Shown: positions 45,151 to 55,408, counted from the stretch's first letter. The stretch is DNA of 64,000 nucleotides from an uncultured Shimia sp. (GCF_947498095.1 NZ_CANMJE010000002.1:554814-618813); one strand, 5' to 3'. Notes: generated from the sequence alone by a model not told the origin. Translations and numbers: made by a program.

Positions 45151-46040
45151 TTGGCATTTCCTCCGGAAACGTAGTTGGCGGCTGCTGAAAGGGCGCGGGT
45201 CAGGGCTTCGTCGCGGTTACAGCCCTGGGCTTCGGCCACGATATGGGCGGCCATGAAGGTATCTCCGGCACCTGTGACACGAGTCACCAGAACTGCAGGC
45301 GGGGTTTGGGTCAGGATGCCATCTGGTGTCGCGTCGCTGGCAGAGTTGCCACCATCGGTCACAAGTGCCCGGCGCGCACCGCGGGCAATCAACCCGGCAG
45401 CGGCCTGCGCTGAACTGTCAAAGCTGGTCTGGCATAGCAAGCCCGCCTCTTCGAGATTGACGTAGAGCACGGCGCGATCATGGTTGAGAAACGGCAACAG
45501 CCGTTCTGCCTTGCCCGGACTGGCGGGCGCCACACGCAGGTCCGCGCTGGCAAAGAGGTCGCTGTGGGCAATGTTTTCCAACAGCCGCTGGGTCAGATTG
45601 CCATCCAGCGCGATAAACCCGTCATAAGGCGCAGTGGTGCTCCCCAATGTCCCATCGCTCAAGGGGCGCAGGATCTTGTCGCCTGCGGCTTCAAGCGAAT
45701 GGGCATCAGCAATAGCGGCGATCAACCCGTTGGCGCCTTCAACGGCCATATAGCTGTCTGTCGGAAGATCTTCACTGCGATAGACATAGTCGGTGATCAA
45801 CCCAAGCTCGCGACAGGCCGTGATCAGTTCTGTTCCCTCGGCGTCCTGTCCGATCGCCGTCAGCAATGCGGGGCGCAGGCCGAAGCGGGCCAGCGTCATA
45901 GCGATGTTCAGCGCGACACCACCGGGCAGGCGGGTGATGCGGCCCGGAACGTCCGAACCCTGTCGCATATGCACAGGTGCACGGCCAATCACGTCCCAAA
46001 GGACCGAGCCGATACAAAGAATGTCATGGGTACGAGTCAT
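45147..46040 (-). CDS. psuK: PfkB-family pseudouridine kinase
   Basis: About 297 residues from the ATG at 46040 (MTRTHDILCIGSVLWD); the open frame runs to 46160, but that extension enters the next gene. PfkB signatures: PGGVALNIAMTLARFG and the ATP/catalytic motif VTGAGDTFMAAH. The four-base overlap with psuG identifies it as the kinase that makes pseudouridine 5'-phosphate. A ThiE-like gene lies 43 bases upstream on the same strand. Confidence 0.88.
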   Translation of the reverse strand: MTRTHDILCIGSVLWDVIGRAPVHMRQGSDVPGRITRLPGGVALNIAMTLARFGLRPALLTAIGQDAEGTELITACRELGLITDYVYRSEDLPTDSYMAVEGANGLIAAIADAHSLEAAGDKILRPLSDGTLGSTTAPYDGFIALDGNLTQRLLENIAHSDLFASADLRVAPASPGKAERLLPFLNHDRAVLYVNLEEAGLLCQTSFDSSAQAAAGLIARGARRALVTDGGNSASDATPDGILTQTPPAVLVTRVTGAGDTFMAAHIVAEAQGCNRDEALTRALSAAANYVSGGNAK

Positions 46041-46083
46041 GCAAAGTGTTGTGGCGCTTTGTCCGAGGCTTGGCAAGCGCGGC

Positions 46084-46704
46084 TTAGCGCATGGCGGCCT
46101 GCAGGTCTGCCAGTTTGGCAACCGGATCCTCGGCGTGCCAGATTTCTTCGCCAATGCCAAAGAAGTCTGTCACCGGCGCAAGGCTGCGGACGATCTCTGT
46201 GTCCAACGCGCCTTCGGCCACTACTGGAACTTCGATCATCTGTGACCACCACTCAAACAGTTCATGCTCGGCGATTGTGCCATCGCCGAGTGGCGTCGGG
46301 CCAACAGGGCCAAAACTGACGTAGTCACAGCCTTGTTCACCCGCGCTCATGCCATCGTGGCGCGAGGCGGAGCAAAAGGCACCAACAATGGCGTCGTCGC
46401 CGAGATCTTTGCGGGTTTTGCGCACTGAGCGCGCCCCATCGGTCAGGTGGACCCCGTCCAGCCCCAACCGTTCCGCCATCACCAGATGTTCGGAAATCAC
46501 GATTGCCACGTCGCGCGCATGACAGGTTTCACGCACCACATCTGCAGCACGGCTGATCCGGTCTTCGTCTCGTGTGGCCAAGGCCAGCCGGACGCAGGAG
46601 ATATCTGTCGCGTCCAAGACGCGGCCCAATTGGTCTGGAAAGCGGCTAAGCTCGATCTCGGGTGGGGTGATGAGATAGATCTGGGGCAGCTCTTGGTCGG
46701 CCAT
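46084..46704 (-). CDS. ThiE-like (thiamine-phosphate synthase family) protein
   Basis: 206 residues with a ThiE/TenI barrel pattern: RLGLDGVHLTDGAR and GCDYVSFGPVGPTPLG. The segment that in true ThiE reads like LINDRVDLA is VISEHLVMA here, so a catalytic role in thiamine synthesis is doubtful. Position upstream of psuK and psuG suggests co-transcription. Likely a divergent paralogue. Confidence 0.72.
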   Translation of the reverse strand: MADQELPQIYLITPPEIELSRFPDQLGRVLDATDISCVRLALATRDEDRISRAADVVRETCHARDVAIVISEHLVMAERLGLDGVHLTDGARSVRKTRKDLGDDAIVGAFCSASRHDGMSAGEQGCDYVSFGPVGPTPLGDGTIAEHELFEWWSQMIEVPVVAEGALDTEIVRSLAPVTDFFGIGEEIWHAEDPVAKLADLQAAMR

Positions 46705-46771
46705 TTTAGGGCTCCGGATTCGTCAGCGTTGCGCCGTGATAGCGTGGATCGCCACGTTTGGCCATGATTGG

Positions 46772-47101
46772 CTACTTTGCGGGCAGATTGCCCACGAAAT
46801 TCATCGCCAACCCAAGCACTTGGGCGCGGTGGCCGTCGTCGGCCATCAGGTCTTCGTCAACATCCAGCATGCCGCCCATTTTCTTGCCGGTGAAGGCCAG
46901 CGGACTGACGCCGTTGATCGCAAGTGCTGCCACCTCATTGTCCTTGCCAACCCGAAACATGCCACCGCCTTTGTGTACACCGCAGAGGATATTGCCGTTG
47001 AGCATGAAACAGAGGCCGCCAAACATCTTTTTCTCTTCGATGCCGGCGACCTCGGTCAGGTCGTCCCGCAGAATGTGAGCCAGTCCTTCGTCATACGCCA
47101 T
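46772..47101 (-). CDS. TfoX/Sxy N-terminal domain protein
   Basis: 109 residues from the ATG at 47101 (MAYDEGLAHILRDDL), with AAAGGAA upstream. It matches the TfoX N-terminal domain (KKMFGGLCFMLNGNILCGV). In gammaproteobacteria Sxy/TfoX switches on competence; this stand-alone domain is common in alphaproteobacteria and its role there is unknown. Confidence 0.85.
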   Translation of the reverse strand: MAYDEGLAHILRDDLTEVAGIEEKKMFGGLCFMLNGNILCGVHKGGGMFRVGKDNEVAALAINGVSPLAFTGKKMGGMLDVDEDLMADDGHRAQVLGLAMNFVGNLPAK

Positions 47102-47137
47102 GCTCTGTTCCTTTCTTGGTGTGTGATGGATTCTAGG

Positions 47138-47169
47138 CCTCTGGCGGGGATATTTATAGCCAAAAGAAG
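47138..47169 (+). repeat. Dispersed intergenic repeat, copy D
   Basis: CCTCTGGCGGGGATATTTAT followed by AGCCAAAAGAAG, between the TfoX-like start and the TrmJ-like gene. Same orientation and core as the other copies. Confidence 0.65.
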
Positions 47170-47233
47170 TAGGGGTGTTGTGTGTTTCCGGGTGCGGGGG
47201 TATCAGCGGCGGTGATTTTTGATGGAGTGCGTG

Positions 47234-47980
47234 ATGCCAACCGGAACCCCACAACCTGCCTTTGTGCTTGTGCGCCCACAGATGGGTGAGAACATAGGCG
47301 CCGCTGCGCGGGCGATGCTGAATTTTGGGTTGGACCGGATGCGTATTGTTGATCCCCGCGATGGCTGGCCGAACCAGCGCGCCGTGGCGATGGCCTCCGG
47401 GGCAGGGCGAGTGCTGGACGATGTGGTGTTATGTGCCGACACACCCGCCGCGCTGGAAGACTGTCACTTTGTTTTTGCCACCACCGCGCGTGCCCGTGGT
47501 CTGACCAAACCCGTCGTGACGCCTGAGCGCGCCATGCAAATGGCGGCAGAAAAGATCGCGGCAGGGGAAAAGGTGGCCGTGCTTTTTGGTCCCGAACGGT
47601 CTGGTCTGGAAAATGATGACATCGCGCGGGCCAACGCCATTATCAATGTGCCGGTGAACCCGGATTATGCCTCGCTCAACCTTGGGCAATGCGTGCTTTT
47701 GACCGCATATGAGTGGCGTCGCGCCAGTGCGGATGTGGTGGCGGAACGAGTCGATATGGCCAAGACCGACTGGGCCAGTCAGTTCGACATGGAAGCCCTG
47801 ACCACACATTACGAAGAGCGGCTGGATGAGGCTGGGTTCTTTTTCCCCGAAGCCAAGGCAGAGGGTATGAAGATCAACCTGCGCAATATGTGGAGCCGTA
47901 TGCCGCTGACACGCGCTGACGTGCAGATGCTGCACGGTGTCCTGCGGCAAATGGTGCGTTGGAAAGAACGCGGGCGTTGA
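47234..47980 (+). CDS. trmJ: SpoU-family RNA 2'-O-methyltransferase, TrmJ-like
   Basis: 248 residues from the ATG at 47234, chosen because GGAG is six bases upstream. SPOUT-knot motifs are present: RPQMGENIGAAARAMLNFGL (motif 1), LFGPERSGLEN (motif 2) and NPDYASLNLGQCVLL (motif 3). TrmJ methylates the 2'-OH of nucleotide 32 in tRNA using SAM. The C-terminal extension (FFFPEAKAEGMKINLRNMWSR) fits TrmJ. Confidence 0.87.
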   Translation: MPTGTPQPAFVLVRPQMGENIGAAARAMLNFGLDRMRIVDPRDGWPNQRAVAMASGAGRVLDDVVLCADTPAALEDCHFVFATTARARGLTKPVVTPERAMQMAAEKIAAGEKVAVLFGPERSGLENDDIARANAIINVPVNPDYASLNLGQCVLLTAYEWRRASADVVAERVDMAKTDWASQFDMEALTTHYEERLDEAGFFFPEAKAEGMKINLRNMWSRMPLTRADVQMLHGVLRQMVRWKERGR

Positions 47981-48039
47981 TTGCTTGAAGCCCTGTTGGG
48001 GGCGCCCTAATCTCTCGTGAAACGCGAAAAGGACGAACC

Positions 48040-49188
48040 ATGAGCCAGAAGCGCAACATTTTCGAAGAGGTGGGCGAGAGCAGCCCCAAAGAGGCCCCCA
48101 AAGCGGTGGGTGTGATCGACAGCGGCACCAAGGGCGCGCGCCGGGGTATCCGGGCGTGGCTGATGGTGCTTTTTGCGCTTGTTGTGGTGATGATTGTCGT
48201 CGGTGGGCTGACACGTTTGACCGAAAGCGGTCTGTCGATCACCGAATGGCGCCCTGTGACCGGAGCTATGCCGCCAATGTCCGAGGCCGCATGGCAGTCC
48301 GAGTTCGAAAAATACAAAGAAATTGACCAATGGCGCCTTGATAATCAGTGGATGACACTGGCGGATTTTAAAGCAATTTACTGGTGGGAATGGGGCCATC
48401 GTCAGATTGGCCGCGTGATTGGTCTGATCTGGGCGCTTGGTTTTGCCGGGTTTGCCGTGGCGCGAAAAATTCCAACGGGCTGGACGGGGCGATTGTTCCT
48501 GATTGGGGCACTTGGCGGGCTTCAGGGCGCTGTCGGGTGGTGGATGGTGGCCAGTGGCGTAACCTCGGGCGAAGATGTGACCACCGTGGCCTCTTACCGT
48601 TTGGCAACGCATTTGGGCCTGGCCTTTATTATCCTTGGGTTCATCACGTGGTACATCCTTTTGCTGGGCCGGGAAGAGCGTGACCTGATGCAGGCACGTC
48701 GGGGCAAAGAGGCTAAACCCTTTTCAATGGCCACCGGTCTGATGCATATGGCCTTTATTCAGATCCTTCTCGGGGCGCTTGTGGCGGGTATTGATGCGGG
48801 GCGCTCATTTGTTGACTGGCCGCTGATGGCCGGTCAGTTCTTTCCGCCTGATGCGTTTTCGAAAGCGCCCCTTTGGGTGAACTTTTTTGAAAATGCCGGG
48901 CTGGTGCAGTTCATGCACCGGATGTGGGGATACCTTCTGGTGATCTTCGCGGTTGTCGTCTGGCGCGCTGGACGCGCTTCGGCACATGGCGCCACGCAGT
49001 TTGCGTTTAACGCAGTGCTTGCGGCCGTCGTGTTACAAGTGGTCTTGGGCATTGTGACCGTGCTTTACGTCGCTCAGGTCCATATTGCGATCACGCATCA
49101 GGGCATGGCCATTCTGCTTTGGACCCTGATCCTGCGCGCCCGTTTCCTGGCGCATTACCCCCTAACCCGGTCTATCCGAGAAGGTTAA
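48040..49188 (+). CDS. ctaA: Heme A synthase (COX15/CtaA)
   Basis: 382 residues with about eight membrane helices. It oxidises heme O to heme A for cytochrome aa3 oxidase. The heme-ligand histidines are visible: His120 (WWEWGHRQIGR), His191 (LATHLGLAF), and later FMHRMWGY and ITHQGMA. GGGLTRLTESGLSITEW is the usual N-terminal signature. The M32 peptidase gene begins five bases after the stop. Confidence 0.95.
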   Translation: MSQKRNIFEEVGESSPKEAPKAVGVIDSGTKGARRGIRAWLMVLFALVVVMIVVGGLTRLTESGLSITEWRPVTGAMPPMSEAAWQSEFEKYKEIDQWRLDNQWMTLADFKAIYWWEWGHRQIGRVIGLIWALGFAGFAVARKIPTGWTGRLFLIGALGGLQGAVGWWMVASGVTSGEDVTTVASYRLATHLGLAFIILGFITWYILLLGREERDLMQARRGKEAKPFSMATGLMHMAFIQILLGALVAGIDAGRSFVDWPLMAGQFFPPDAFSKAPLWVNFFENAGLVQFMHRMWGYLLVIFAVVVWRAGRASAHGATQFAFNAVLAAVVLQVVLGIVTVLYVAQVHIAITHQGMAILLWTLILRARFLAHYPLTRSIREG

Positions 49189-49192
49189 GTTC

Positions 49193-50668
49193 ATGAGTGC
49201 ATATGATGATTTGATGGCGTTCCAGCACACCACACAGGCGCTGGCGCAGGTTGCGGGCCGTTTGGGATGGGATCAGGAAACCATGATGCCGCGCGGGGCC
49301 GCACCCCAGCGTGCCGAAGAAATGGCCGCGATTGAGGCCACCTTGCATGCGCGCCGAACAGATCCAAAAGTTGGCGAGTGGCTGGCCGCCATCGACGACA
49401 CGACACTGGATGACGTGGGGCAGGCGCAGATGCGCCATATTCGCAGATCTTACACCCGGACGATGAAAGTGCCTGCCGAACTGGCTGCCGAAATCGCCAA
49501 GGTCACCAGCCGCGCACAGGGTCAATGGGCTGAAGCGCGTGCGGATGAAGATGTGGCGGCTTTTTTACCAGTCCTGGAAGAGGTTGTCGGCCTGAAGCGT
49601 CAGGAAGGACAGGCGTTGGCAGATGGCGGTGACGTCTACGACGCCATGGTTGATGACTACGAACCGGACATGACTGCGACTGAACTGGCAGCCATGTTTG
49701 ATACCATGCGCCCGAGACTTGTGGACTTGCGTGCCGCGGTTCTGGCCGTAGAGGCCCCCAAGGCTCTGTCGGGCAGCTTTCCTGCACAAAAACAGATGCA
49801 GCTCACTCGCGAACTGGCCCGCACCTTTGGCTATGACATGAGCCACGGCCGCGTCGACAAGGCTGTTCACCCGTTCTCGTCCGGCTCGGGGCAAGATGTG
49901 CGCATCACCACCCGCACCAGCGAGGATGATCCGTTCAACTGTTTCTATTCAACGATCCACGAGGTCGGCCACGGCGCATACGAGCAAAATATTGACCAGG
50001 CCTATCTGCTGACTCCCTTGGGGCAGGGTGTGTCGATGGGCGTTCATGAAAGCCAAAGCCGTATTTACGAAAACCAACTGGGTCGCAGCCGTGCGTTTAC
50101 CGGCTGGCTTTATGGTCAGATGGTCGAAACATTTGGGGACTTTGGTGTCGCGGACGCCGAGAGTTTTTATCGCACCGTGAACCGTGTGCATGACGGCTAT
50201 ATCCGCACCGAGGCTGATGAGGTGCAATACAACCTGCACATCATGCTGCGCTTTGATCTGGAACGGGCATTAATGCAAGGCGATCTGGCCGTTGGTGACC
50301 TTGAAGCTGCGTGGAACGACAGGTTCAAGGCAGATTTTGGCTATGCGGTCGACAAGCCCTCAAACGGGTGTCTGCAAGATGTGCATTGGTCAGTCGGCTT
50401 GTTTGGTTATTTCCCGACCTATTCGCTGGGCAACGTTTATGCGGGATGCCTGAACGATGCGTTGCGGATTGCGGTGCCTGATCTGGATGCGCAATTGGCC
50501 AAGGGTGATACCTCAGCGGTGACGGGCTGGTTGCGCGATGCGCTGCAACAACATGGGGGGGTGCGTGCGCCTCATGACACGATCGTGCATGCATCCGGGG
50601 TTACCCCCAGTCCCGAGCCTCTGTTGGCCTATCTCGAAGCCAAATTTACAGATCTCTATAAGCTCTGA
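49193..50668 (+). CDS. M32-family metallocarboxypeptidase
   Basis: 491 residues, the usual length for thermostable carboxypeptidase 1 (M32). The zinc motif HEVGH (His256, Glu257, His260) is followed by ESQSRIYENQLGR, which supplies the third ligand. No signal peptide, so cytoplasmic; it removes C-terminal residues from peptides. It overlaps no gene but starts five bases after ctaA, so joint transcription is likely. Confidence 0.94.
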   Translation: MSAYDDLMAFQHTTQALAQVAGRLGWDQETMMPRGAAPQRAEEMAAIEATLHARRTDPKVGEWLAAIDDTTLDDVGQAQMRHIRRSYTRTMKVPAELAAEIAKVTSRAQGQWAEARADEDVAAFLPVLEEVVGLKRQEGQALADGGDVYDAMVDDYEPDMTATELAAMFDTMRPRLVDLRAAVLAVEAPKALSGSFPAQKQMQLTRELARTFGYDMSHGRVDKAVHPFSSGSGQDVRITTRTSEDDPFNCFYSTIHEVGHGAYEQNIDQAYLLTPLGQGVSMGVHESQSRIYENQLGRSRAFTGWLYGQMVETFGDFGVADAESFYRTVNRVHDGYIRTEADEVQYNLHIMLRFDLERALMQGDLAVGDLEAAWNDRFKADFGYAVDKPSNGCLQDVHWSVGLFGYFPTYSLGNVYAGCLNDALRIAVPDLDAQLAKGDTSAVTGWLRDALQQHGGVRAPHDTIVHASGVTPSPEPLLAYLEAKFTDLYKL

Positions 50669-50677
50669 GCTTCGCCG

Positions 50678-51286
50678 TCAGGTCGCAAAAATATTCACAA
50701 CATCGGCGTCCTTTTCAGGGGCGCGGTTTTGTTGTCGGGCAGAGTGCCCAAAGGCCACTCCAGGGGTGCGCAACCGTGGCTCTGGCAAGAAGCTGGTGTC
50801 GATTTTAACCGGCTTCGTGCTGAGCGATGCGGTGTTTGAGGGCGCGCTGACGCTGGGATCAAGACGGCGCACCGGCACCTTTTTCTTCACAATGGATTCG
50901 TGGCGGAAATGACGCCCTTTCAGCAGCATCAGGCATTGCAGCATGGCACAAAGCGTGACGATTTCTTGCAGTAGGACGCCGGGTTTCGGCACAGCATTAA
51001 AGACGAACAATTCTAGAATGGTGTTTAAGGCGATCATCATTGCCAGAATATGAATGCTTCCACGCAACCAAATCCCAGCCATCATCGTATAAGCAGGCAA
51101 GAACATCATCGCCGTGCCCAACGCCAGGGCATAGGTCTCGGGGATCAGGCGTGACAAGGTCGGCACAAGGTTGGGACCAGGTGCAATACCGACGCTACAG
51201 GCCATCAGATAGGCCGCTATCAGCAGCCGCATCACGAGGAGTTTGAAATTACGGGAGGCGGGAGACTCCGGAGCTGTTCTTTCCAT
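50678..51286 (-). CDS. Four-helix membrane protein of unknown function
   Basis: 202 residues from the ATG at 51286, with AAGGG upstream; the open frame extends to 51397. Hydrophobic segments lie at about 14-34, 49-69, 76-96 and 103-122, followed by a basic stretch (KKKVPVRRLDP) and a Pro/Ser-rich cytoplasmic tail. I do not recognise a family. Convergent with the M32 gene, nine bases apart. Confidence 0.65.
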   Translation of the reverse strand: MERTAPESPASRNFKLLVMRLLIAAYLMACSVGIAPGPNLVPTLSRLIPETYALALGTAMMFLPAYTMMAGIWLRGSIHILAMMIALNTILELFVFNAVPKPGVLLQEIVTLCAMLQCLMLLKGRHFRHESIVKKKVPVRRLDPSVSAPSNTASLSTKPVKIDTSFLPEPRLRTPGVAFGHSARQQNRAPEKDADVVNIFAT

Positions 51287-51458
51287 TTCGACCCTTGCCA
51301 GTCTGAAGTGAACGGCACAGCCCCCGCGTGCACATCTTTGTTGTAATTCCAACGATAGGCGGCAAATTTGACGAAAATTTGTCACGGATGCGGCCAAGCG
51401 CTGGCAGCCAATTGGGTTTTGTAGGGTTTTGGACGACCTTGGGAGGTCAAATGCTGAC

Positions 51459-51815
51459 TTAACGCTGCGTGCAAACCATGACGCGTCCGTCTGATCGTGC
51501 CACAGACAATGTACCGTCTTCTGACGGCGTCACCGTGCGGGCATCGCCATATCCGTCCGAGCTAAGCTTCCCGTCTTCGGTCAAAGTGTATTCTGCTTCG
51601 ACCGTCTTGCCACCCACAATCGCATTATAGGGAACAACACTTGCCTCTGGATCCACCTCTGAAATGATCCATTCCAGTGGTACCGGACCCATTTTACAGT
51701 CGAAATGCTGTCCGCTGATGGTGGAGAGCAGGTCTGGCCCCTTGAGCTCTTGTGCCAAAGTCGGACCCGACATGGCCAGAAGGCCCAACGTCAACAGAGA
51801 AACGCGGTAGGTCAT
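51459..51815 (-). CDS. Small exported protein downstream of gyrA
   Basis: 118 residues from the second of two adjacent ATGs (51815), which has AGGAG at proper distance. A signal peptide (about 1-21, LAQ) precedes a small beta-rich domain with two cysteines (FDCKMGP, MVCTQR) that could pair. Family not recognised. It lies 27 bases after the gene at 51843, on the same strand. Confidence 0.65.
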   Translation of the reverse strand: MTYRVSLLTLGLLAMSGPTLAQELKGPDLLSTISGQHFDCKMGPVPLEWIISEVDPEASVVPYNAIVGGKTVEAEYTLTEDGKLSSDGYGDARTVTPSEDGTLSVARSDGRVMVCTQR

Positions 51816-51842
51816 CATATCTCCTGACTGGCTGCAGGTGCC

Positions 51843-52412
51843 TTAGTCATGGTCATTCCAATAGGCGGTCTTGGCGGCTTCGATCGCGTTATAAGCATCG
51901 GTCACCCGGTCCACGTCATCTTCCAACAACTCGTTGACTTTGTCGGCCAGGGGACCAAACGGTTCTCCACGGTCCTTTGCGGTTTTTAACATGGAATAGA
52001 TGTCGTCATGGTCTCGGCCCTTGTCGGCATAGGCACCGATGTAATCCAAGGCACTCTGGATGAAAGCTTCTTTCAGTTGTGAGTCAGGCGCCTTTTCACG
52101 CGCGGCGTTAACGGTGGCTTTGGCTTCGGCATGGACTGCGCGCAGTTGTTCTCCACAGCCTTCAGCAAAGAACTCAGCCGAGTTGGCTTTGGCGGTATTG
52201 CCCGCGACTGTTTCCTCAAACCATTTGACGATGAAGTTGACACAGTCTTGGTCATACGAAGACGCCTTGTTGGACAAGTCCGTCATGAAGTTCATCACCG
52301 CGATACGGTCATTCAGACGCTCAACACGCTGATTTTTTTGATAAACATCGTACCGATAATAAAGACCAAAACAAAACACTACGATCGCGACAAGCGCACC
52401 AATCTTCTTCAT
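51843..52412 (-). CDS. Membrane-anchored helical protein downstream of gyrA
   Basis: 189 residues: a short N-terminal membrane anchor (about 4-22, IGALVAIVVFCFGLYY), then a mainly helical, charged domain with two cysteines (DCVNF, GCGEQL). No family recognised. It begins nine bases after the gyrA stop, so it is probably read through from gyrA. Confidence 0.65.
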   Translation of the reverse strand: MKKIGALVAIVVFCFGLYYRYDVYQKNQRVERLNDRIAVMNFMTDLSNKASSYDQDCVNFIVKWFEETVAGNTAKANSAEFFAEGCGEQLRAVHAEAKATVNAAREKAPDSQLKEAFIQSALDYIGAYADKGRDHDDIYSMLKTAKDRGEPFGPLADKVNELLEDDVDRVTDAYNAIEAAKTAYWNDHD

Positions 52413-52421
52413 TTCGTCATC

Positions 52422-55166
52422 TCACTCTTCGGTTTCAGCATCCTCATCGCCTTGTTCGGCAATCCTTGCCACAGACACGACCACTTCGCCTTTGCCGGTG
52501 TTAAAGACTTTGACACCGCCAGCACTACGTGACCGGAAGGAAATGCCTTCAACCGGTACCCGGATCGACTGACCTTTGGAGGTCGCGAGCATGATCTGAT
52601 CGTCAAGCTCGACCGGGAAGGAAGCAACAAGGCTGCCGCCGCGCATGGCTTTGTCCATCGCTGCAACGCCCATGCCGCCACGTCCGCGCACAGGGTAGTC
52701 ATGGCTGGACGAAAGCTTGCCCGCGCCACCTGATGTGATGGTCAGGATCAGGTTCTCAACCGCGGACATCTCAGCATAACGGTCCTGGCTGAGTTCACCT
52801 GCCGGGACGTCAGCGTCTTCGTCATCGATTTCCGCGTCATCGGCGAGACCTGCCACGGCACGGCGCATCTTGAGATAGGCGGCGCGTTCTTCAGCTTCGG
52901 CCTTAAAGTGGCGGATGACCGACATTGACACGACCTCGTCCTTGCCCGTCAGCTTGATGCCGCGAACCCCGACCGAGGCGCGGCTGTTGAATACGCGCAC
53001 TTCGGTGGTGGGGAAGCGGATTGCGCGGCCCGAGGAGGTGACGAGCATCACGTCATCCTCTTCCGAGCATATGCGCGCATTGATGAGTTTCGTGTCGGCG
53101 TGATCGTCTTCGAACTTCATGGCGATCTTGCCGTTGGATTTCACATTTGTGAAGTCTGACAGTCGGTTACGACGCACAGTTCCCGCAGATGTCGCAAAGA
53201 CGATCTGCAGATTTGCCCAATCATCTTCGGGCACATCAACCGGCATAATAGCGGCGATCGAGACCCCGGTTGGGATAGGCAGGATGTTGACGATGGCTTT
53301 GCCTTTGGCCGTACGACCCCCTTGTGGCAAGCGCCATGTCTTCAGCTTGTAGGCCATGCCATCTGTTGTGAAGAACAACAATTGGGTGTGAGTGTTGGCC
53401 ACGAAAAGCGTGGTGACCACGTCTTCTTCTTTGGTTTGCATACCGGACAGGCCTTTGCCACCGCGCTTTTGAGCACGGAAATCGGCAAGCGGCGTGCGCT
53501 TGATATAGCCGCCGGATGTGACCGTCACGACCATGTCTTCGCGTTCGATCAGGTCTTCGTCTTCCATGTCACCGGACCAGTCGACAATCTCGGTGCGGCG
53601 CGGCACGGCAAATTTCTCGCGGACCTCTTGTAGCTCATCGGTGATGATGCCCATGATGCGGTCGCGCGACCCCAGGATTTCAAGGTATTCCTTGATCTTA
53701 CCGGCCAGTTCTTCCAATTCGTCCGTAACCTCTTTGACCCCGATCTGGGTCAGACGCTGCAGGCGCAGTTCCAAGATGGCGCGGGCTTGAGTTTCAGAGA
53801 GGTTATAGGTGCCATCGTCGTTGGCGGTGTGGGTCGGATCGTCGATCAACGCGATGTATTGCAGGATCGGTTGCGCAGGCCAGCGACGTGTCATCAGTTT
53901 TTCACGCGCTTCGGCGGCATCCTGTGACTGACGGATGGTGGTCACGATTTCATCGATGTTGGTCACGGCGACGGCCAGACCGCACAGAATATGGCTGCGT
54001 TCACGGGCTTTGCGCAGTTCAAACGCGGTGCGGCGGGCGACAACCTCTTCACGGAAGTCGATGAACGACGTCAGGAAGCGGCGCAGGGTCAATTGCTCCG
54101 GCCGGCCACCATTCAGCGCCAGCATGTTGCAGCCGAAATAGGTCTGCATCGGAGTGAAGCGGAACAGTTGGTTCAACACGACTTCGGCCGTGGCATCGCG
54201 CTTGAGTTCTACAACAACGCGCACACCGTTACGGTCGGATTCATCCTGAACGTGGCTCACGCCCTCGATCTTTTTGTCACGCACCTGTTCGGCGATCTTT
54301 TCGATCATCGATGCTTTGTTCACCTGATAGGGGATCTCGTCGATGACGATGGCATAGCGGTCTTTGCGGATTTCCTCGACGCGGGTTTTTGAGCGGATGA
54401 TGACACTGCCACGACCCTCAAGATAGGCTTTGCGAGCGCCTGAGCGGCCCAGCATGATGCCTCCGGTCGGAAAATCAGGTCCGGGTACATAGTCGATCAG
54501 TTGTTCGCTTGTGAGGTCCGGATCTTCAATCAGCGCCAAGGTGGCATCAACAACTTCGCCGAGGTTATGGGGCGGGATGTTTGTGGCCATACCAACCGCA
54601 ATACCACCAGCACCATTGACCAGCATATTCGGGAAGCGTGACGGTAAAACCGTGGGTTCCTTGTCTTTGCCGTCATAGTTGTCTTGAAAATCGACCGTAT
54701 CTTTTTCGATGTCAGCCAGCACAAAGGCGGCCGGTTTGTCCATGCGCACTTCGGTATAGCGCATCGCGGCGGGGTTATCGCCGTCCATCGAACCAAAGTT
54801 GCCCTGCCCATCCAGCAAAGGCAGCGACATCGAGAAATCCTGTGCCATCCGCACCAAGGCATCATAGATCGCGCTGTCACCGTGCGGGTGGTATTTACCC
54901 ATGACATCACCCACCGGACGCGCCGATTTGCGATAGGGTTTGTCGTGGGCATTTCCGGTCTCATGCATGGCATAAAGAATGCGGCGATGCACCGGTTTCA
55001 AACCGTCCCGCAGGTCAGGAATCGCCCGGCTCACGATCACGCTCATGGCATAATCGAGATAGCTTGTGCGCATCTCGTCTTCGATGGTGACCGAAGGACC
55101 CTCGTGCTGCATATACTCGCGCGGGGTTTCTTCTTCGTTTTCAGGGGTTTCTGGCGTGTCGCTCAC
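52422..55166 (-). CDS. gyrA: DNA gyrase subunit A
   Basis: 914 residues. GyrA breaks and rejoins DNA during negative supercoiling. The active-site tyrosine is Tyr137 ([10 protein letters not shown]). In the quinolone region ([17 protein letters not shown]) Ser98 and Asp102 match the sensitive form of E. coli Ser83 and Asp87. The C-terminal beta-propeller has QKRGGKG, a variant of the GyrA box. The tail is acidic ([11 protein letters not shown]). Two small genes follow closely on the same strand. Confidence 0.97.
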   Translation of the reverse strand: MSDTPETPENEEETPREYMQHEGPSVTIEDEMRTSYLDYAMSVIVSRAIPDLRDGLKPVHRRILYAMHETGNAHDKPYRKSARPVGDVMGKYHPHGDSAIYDALVRMAQDFSMSLPLLDGQGNFGSMDGDNPAAMRYTEVRMDKPAAFVLADIEKDTVDFQDNYDGKDKEPTVLPSRFPNMLVNGAGGIAVGMATNIPPHNLGEVVDATLALIEDPDLTSEQLIDYVPGPDFPTGGIMLGRSGARKAYLEGRGSVIIRSKTRVEEIRKDRYAIVIDEIPYQVNKASMIEKIAEQVRDKKIEGVSHVQDESDRNGVRVVVELKRDATAEVVLNQLFRFTPMQTYFGCNMLALNGGRPEQLTLRRFLTSFIDFREEVVARRTAFELRKARERSHILCGLAVAVTNIDEIVTTIRQSQDAAEAREKLMTRRWPAQPILQYIALIDDPTHTANDDGTYNLSETQARAILELRLQRLTQIGVKEVTDELEELAGKIKEYLEILGSRDRIMGIITDELQEVREKFAVPRRTEIVDWSGDMEDEDLIEREDMVVTVTSGGYIKRTPLADFRAQKRGGKGLSGMQTKEEDVVTTLFVANTHTQLLFFTTDGMAYKLKTWRLPQGGRTAKGKAIVNILPIPTGVSIAAIMPVDVPEDDWANLQIVFATSAGTVRRNRLSDFTNVKSNGKIAMKFEDDHADTKLINARICSEEDDVMLVTSSGRAIRFPTTEVRVFNSRASVGVRGIKLTGKDEVVSMSVIRHFKAEAEERAAYLKMRRAVAGLADDAEIDDEDADVPAGELSQDRYAEMSAVENLILTITSGGAGKLSSSHDYPVRGRGGMGVAAMDKAMRGGSLVASFPVELDDQIMLATSKGQSIRVPVEGISFRSRSAGGVKVFNTGKGEVVVSVARIAEQGDEDAETEE

Positions 55167-55408
55167 GTGGTGGCTCGCTTCTGTTGCGCGGTCTTCATGT
55201 TGTTGTCACAGTTATATCAGCCACAGCATATTGGGGCAATGGTTGTTCCGTATTTAGAACGCCTTTGGAGGATTGGATGGTCAGGGAGAAATTCAGCCTG
55301 CTCAATGTCGCGAAACCAAGGGGGCAACGCCCTCGATACAGATGACGTCACGTTTCCGCTGGGTCGAACCAAAAAACGGATAGGCTGAACCAAACGCGGG
55401 AGGAAATA

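Noticed and set aside
55246..55261. GTTC-N8-GAAC inverted repeat near gyrA as a LexA site
   Set aside because: The alphaproteobacterial LexA site is a direct repeat GTTC-N7-GTTC; this one is inverted with the wrong spacing.
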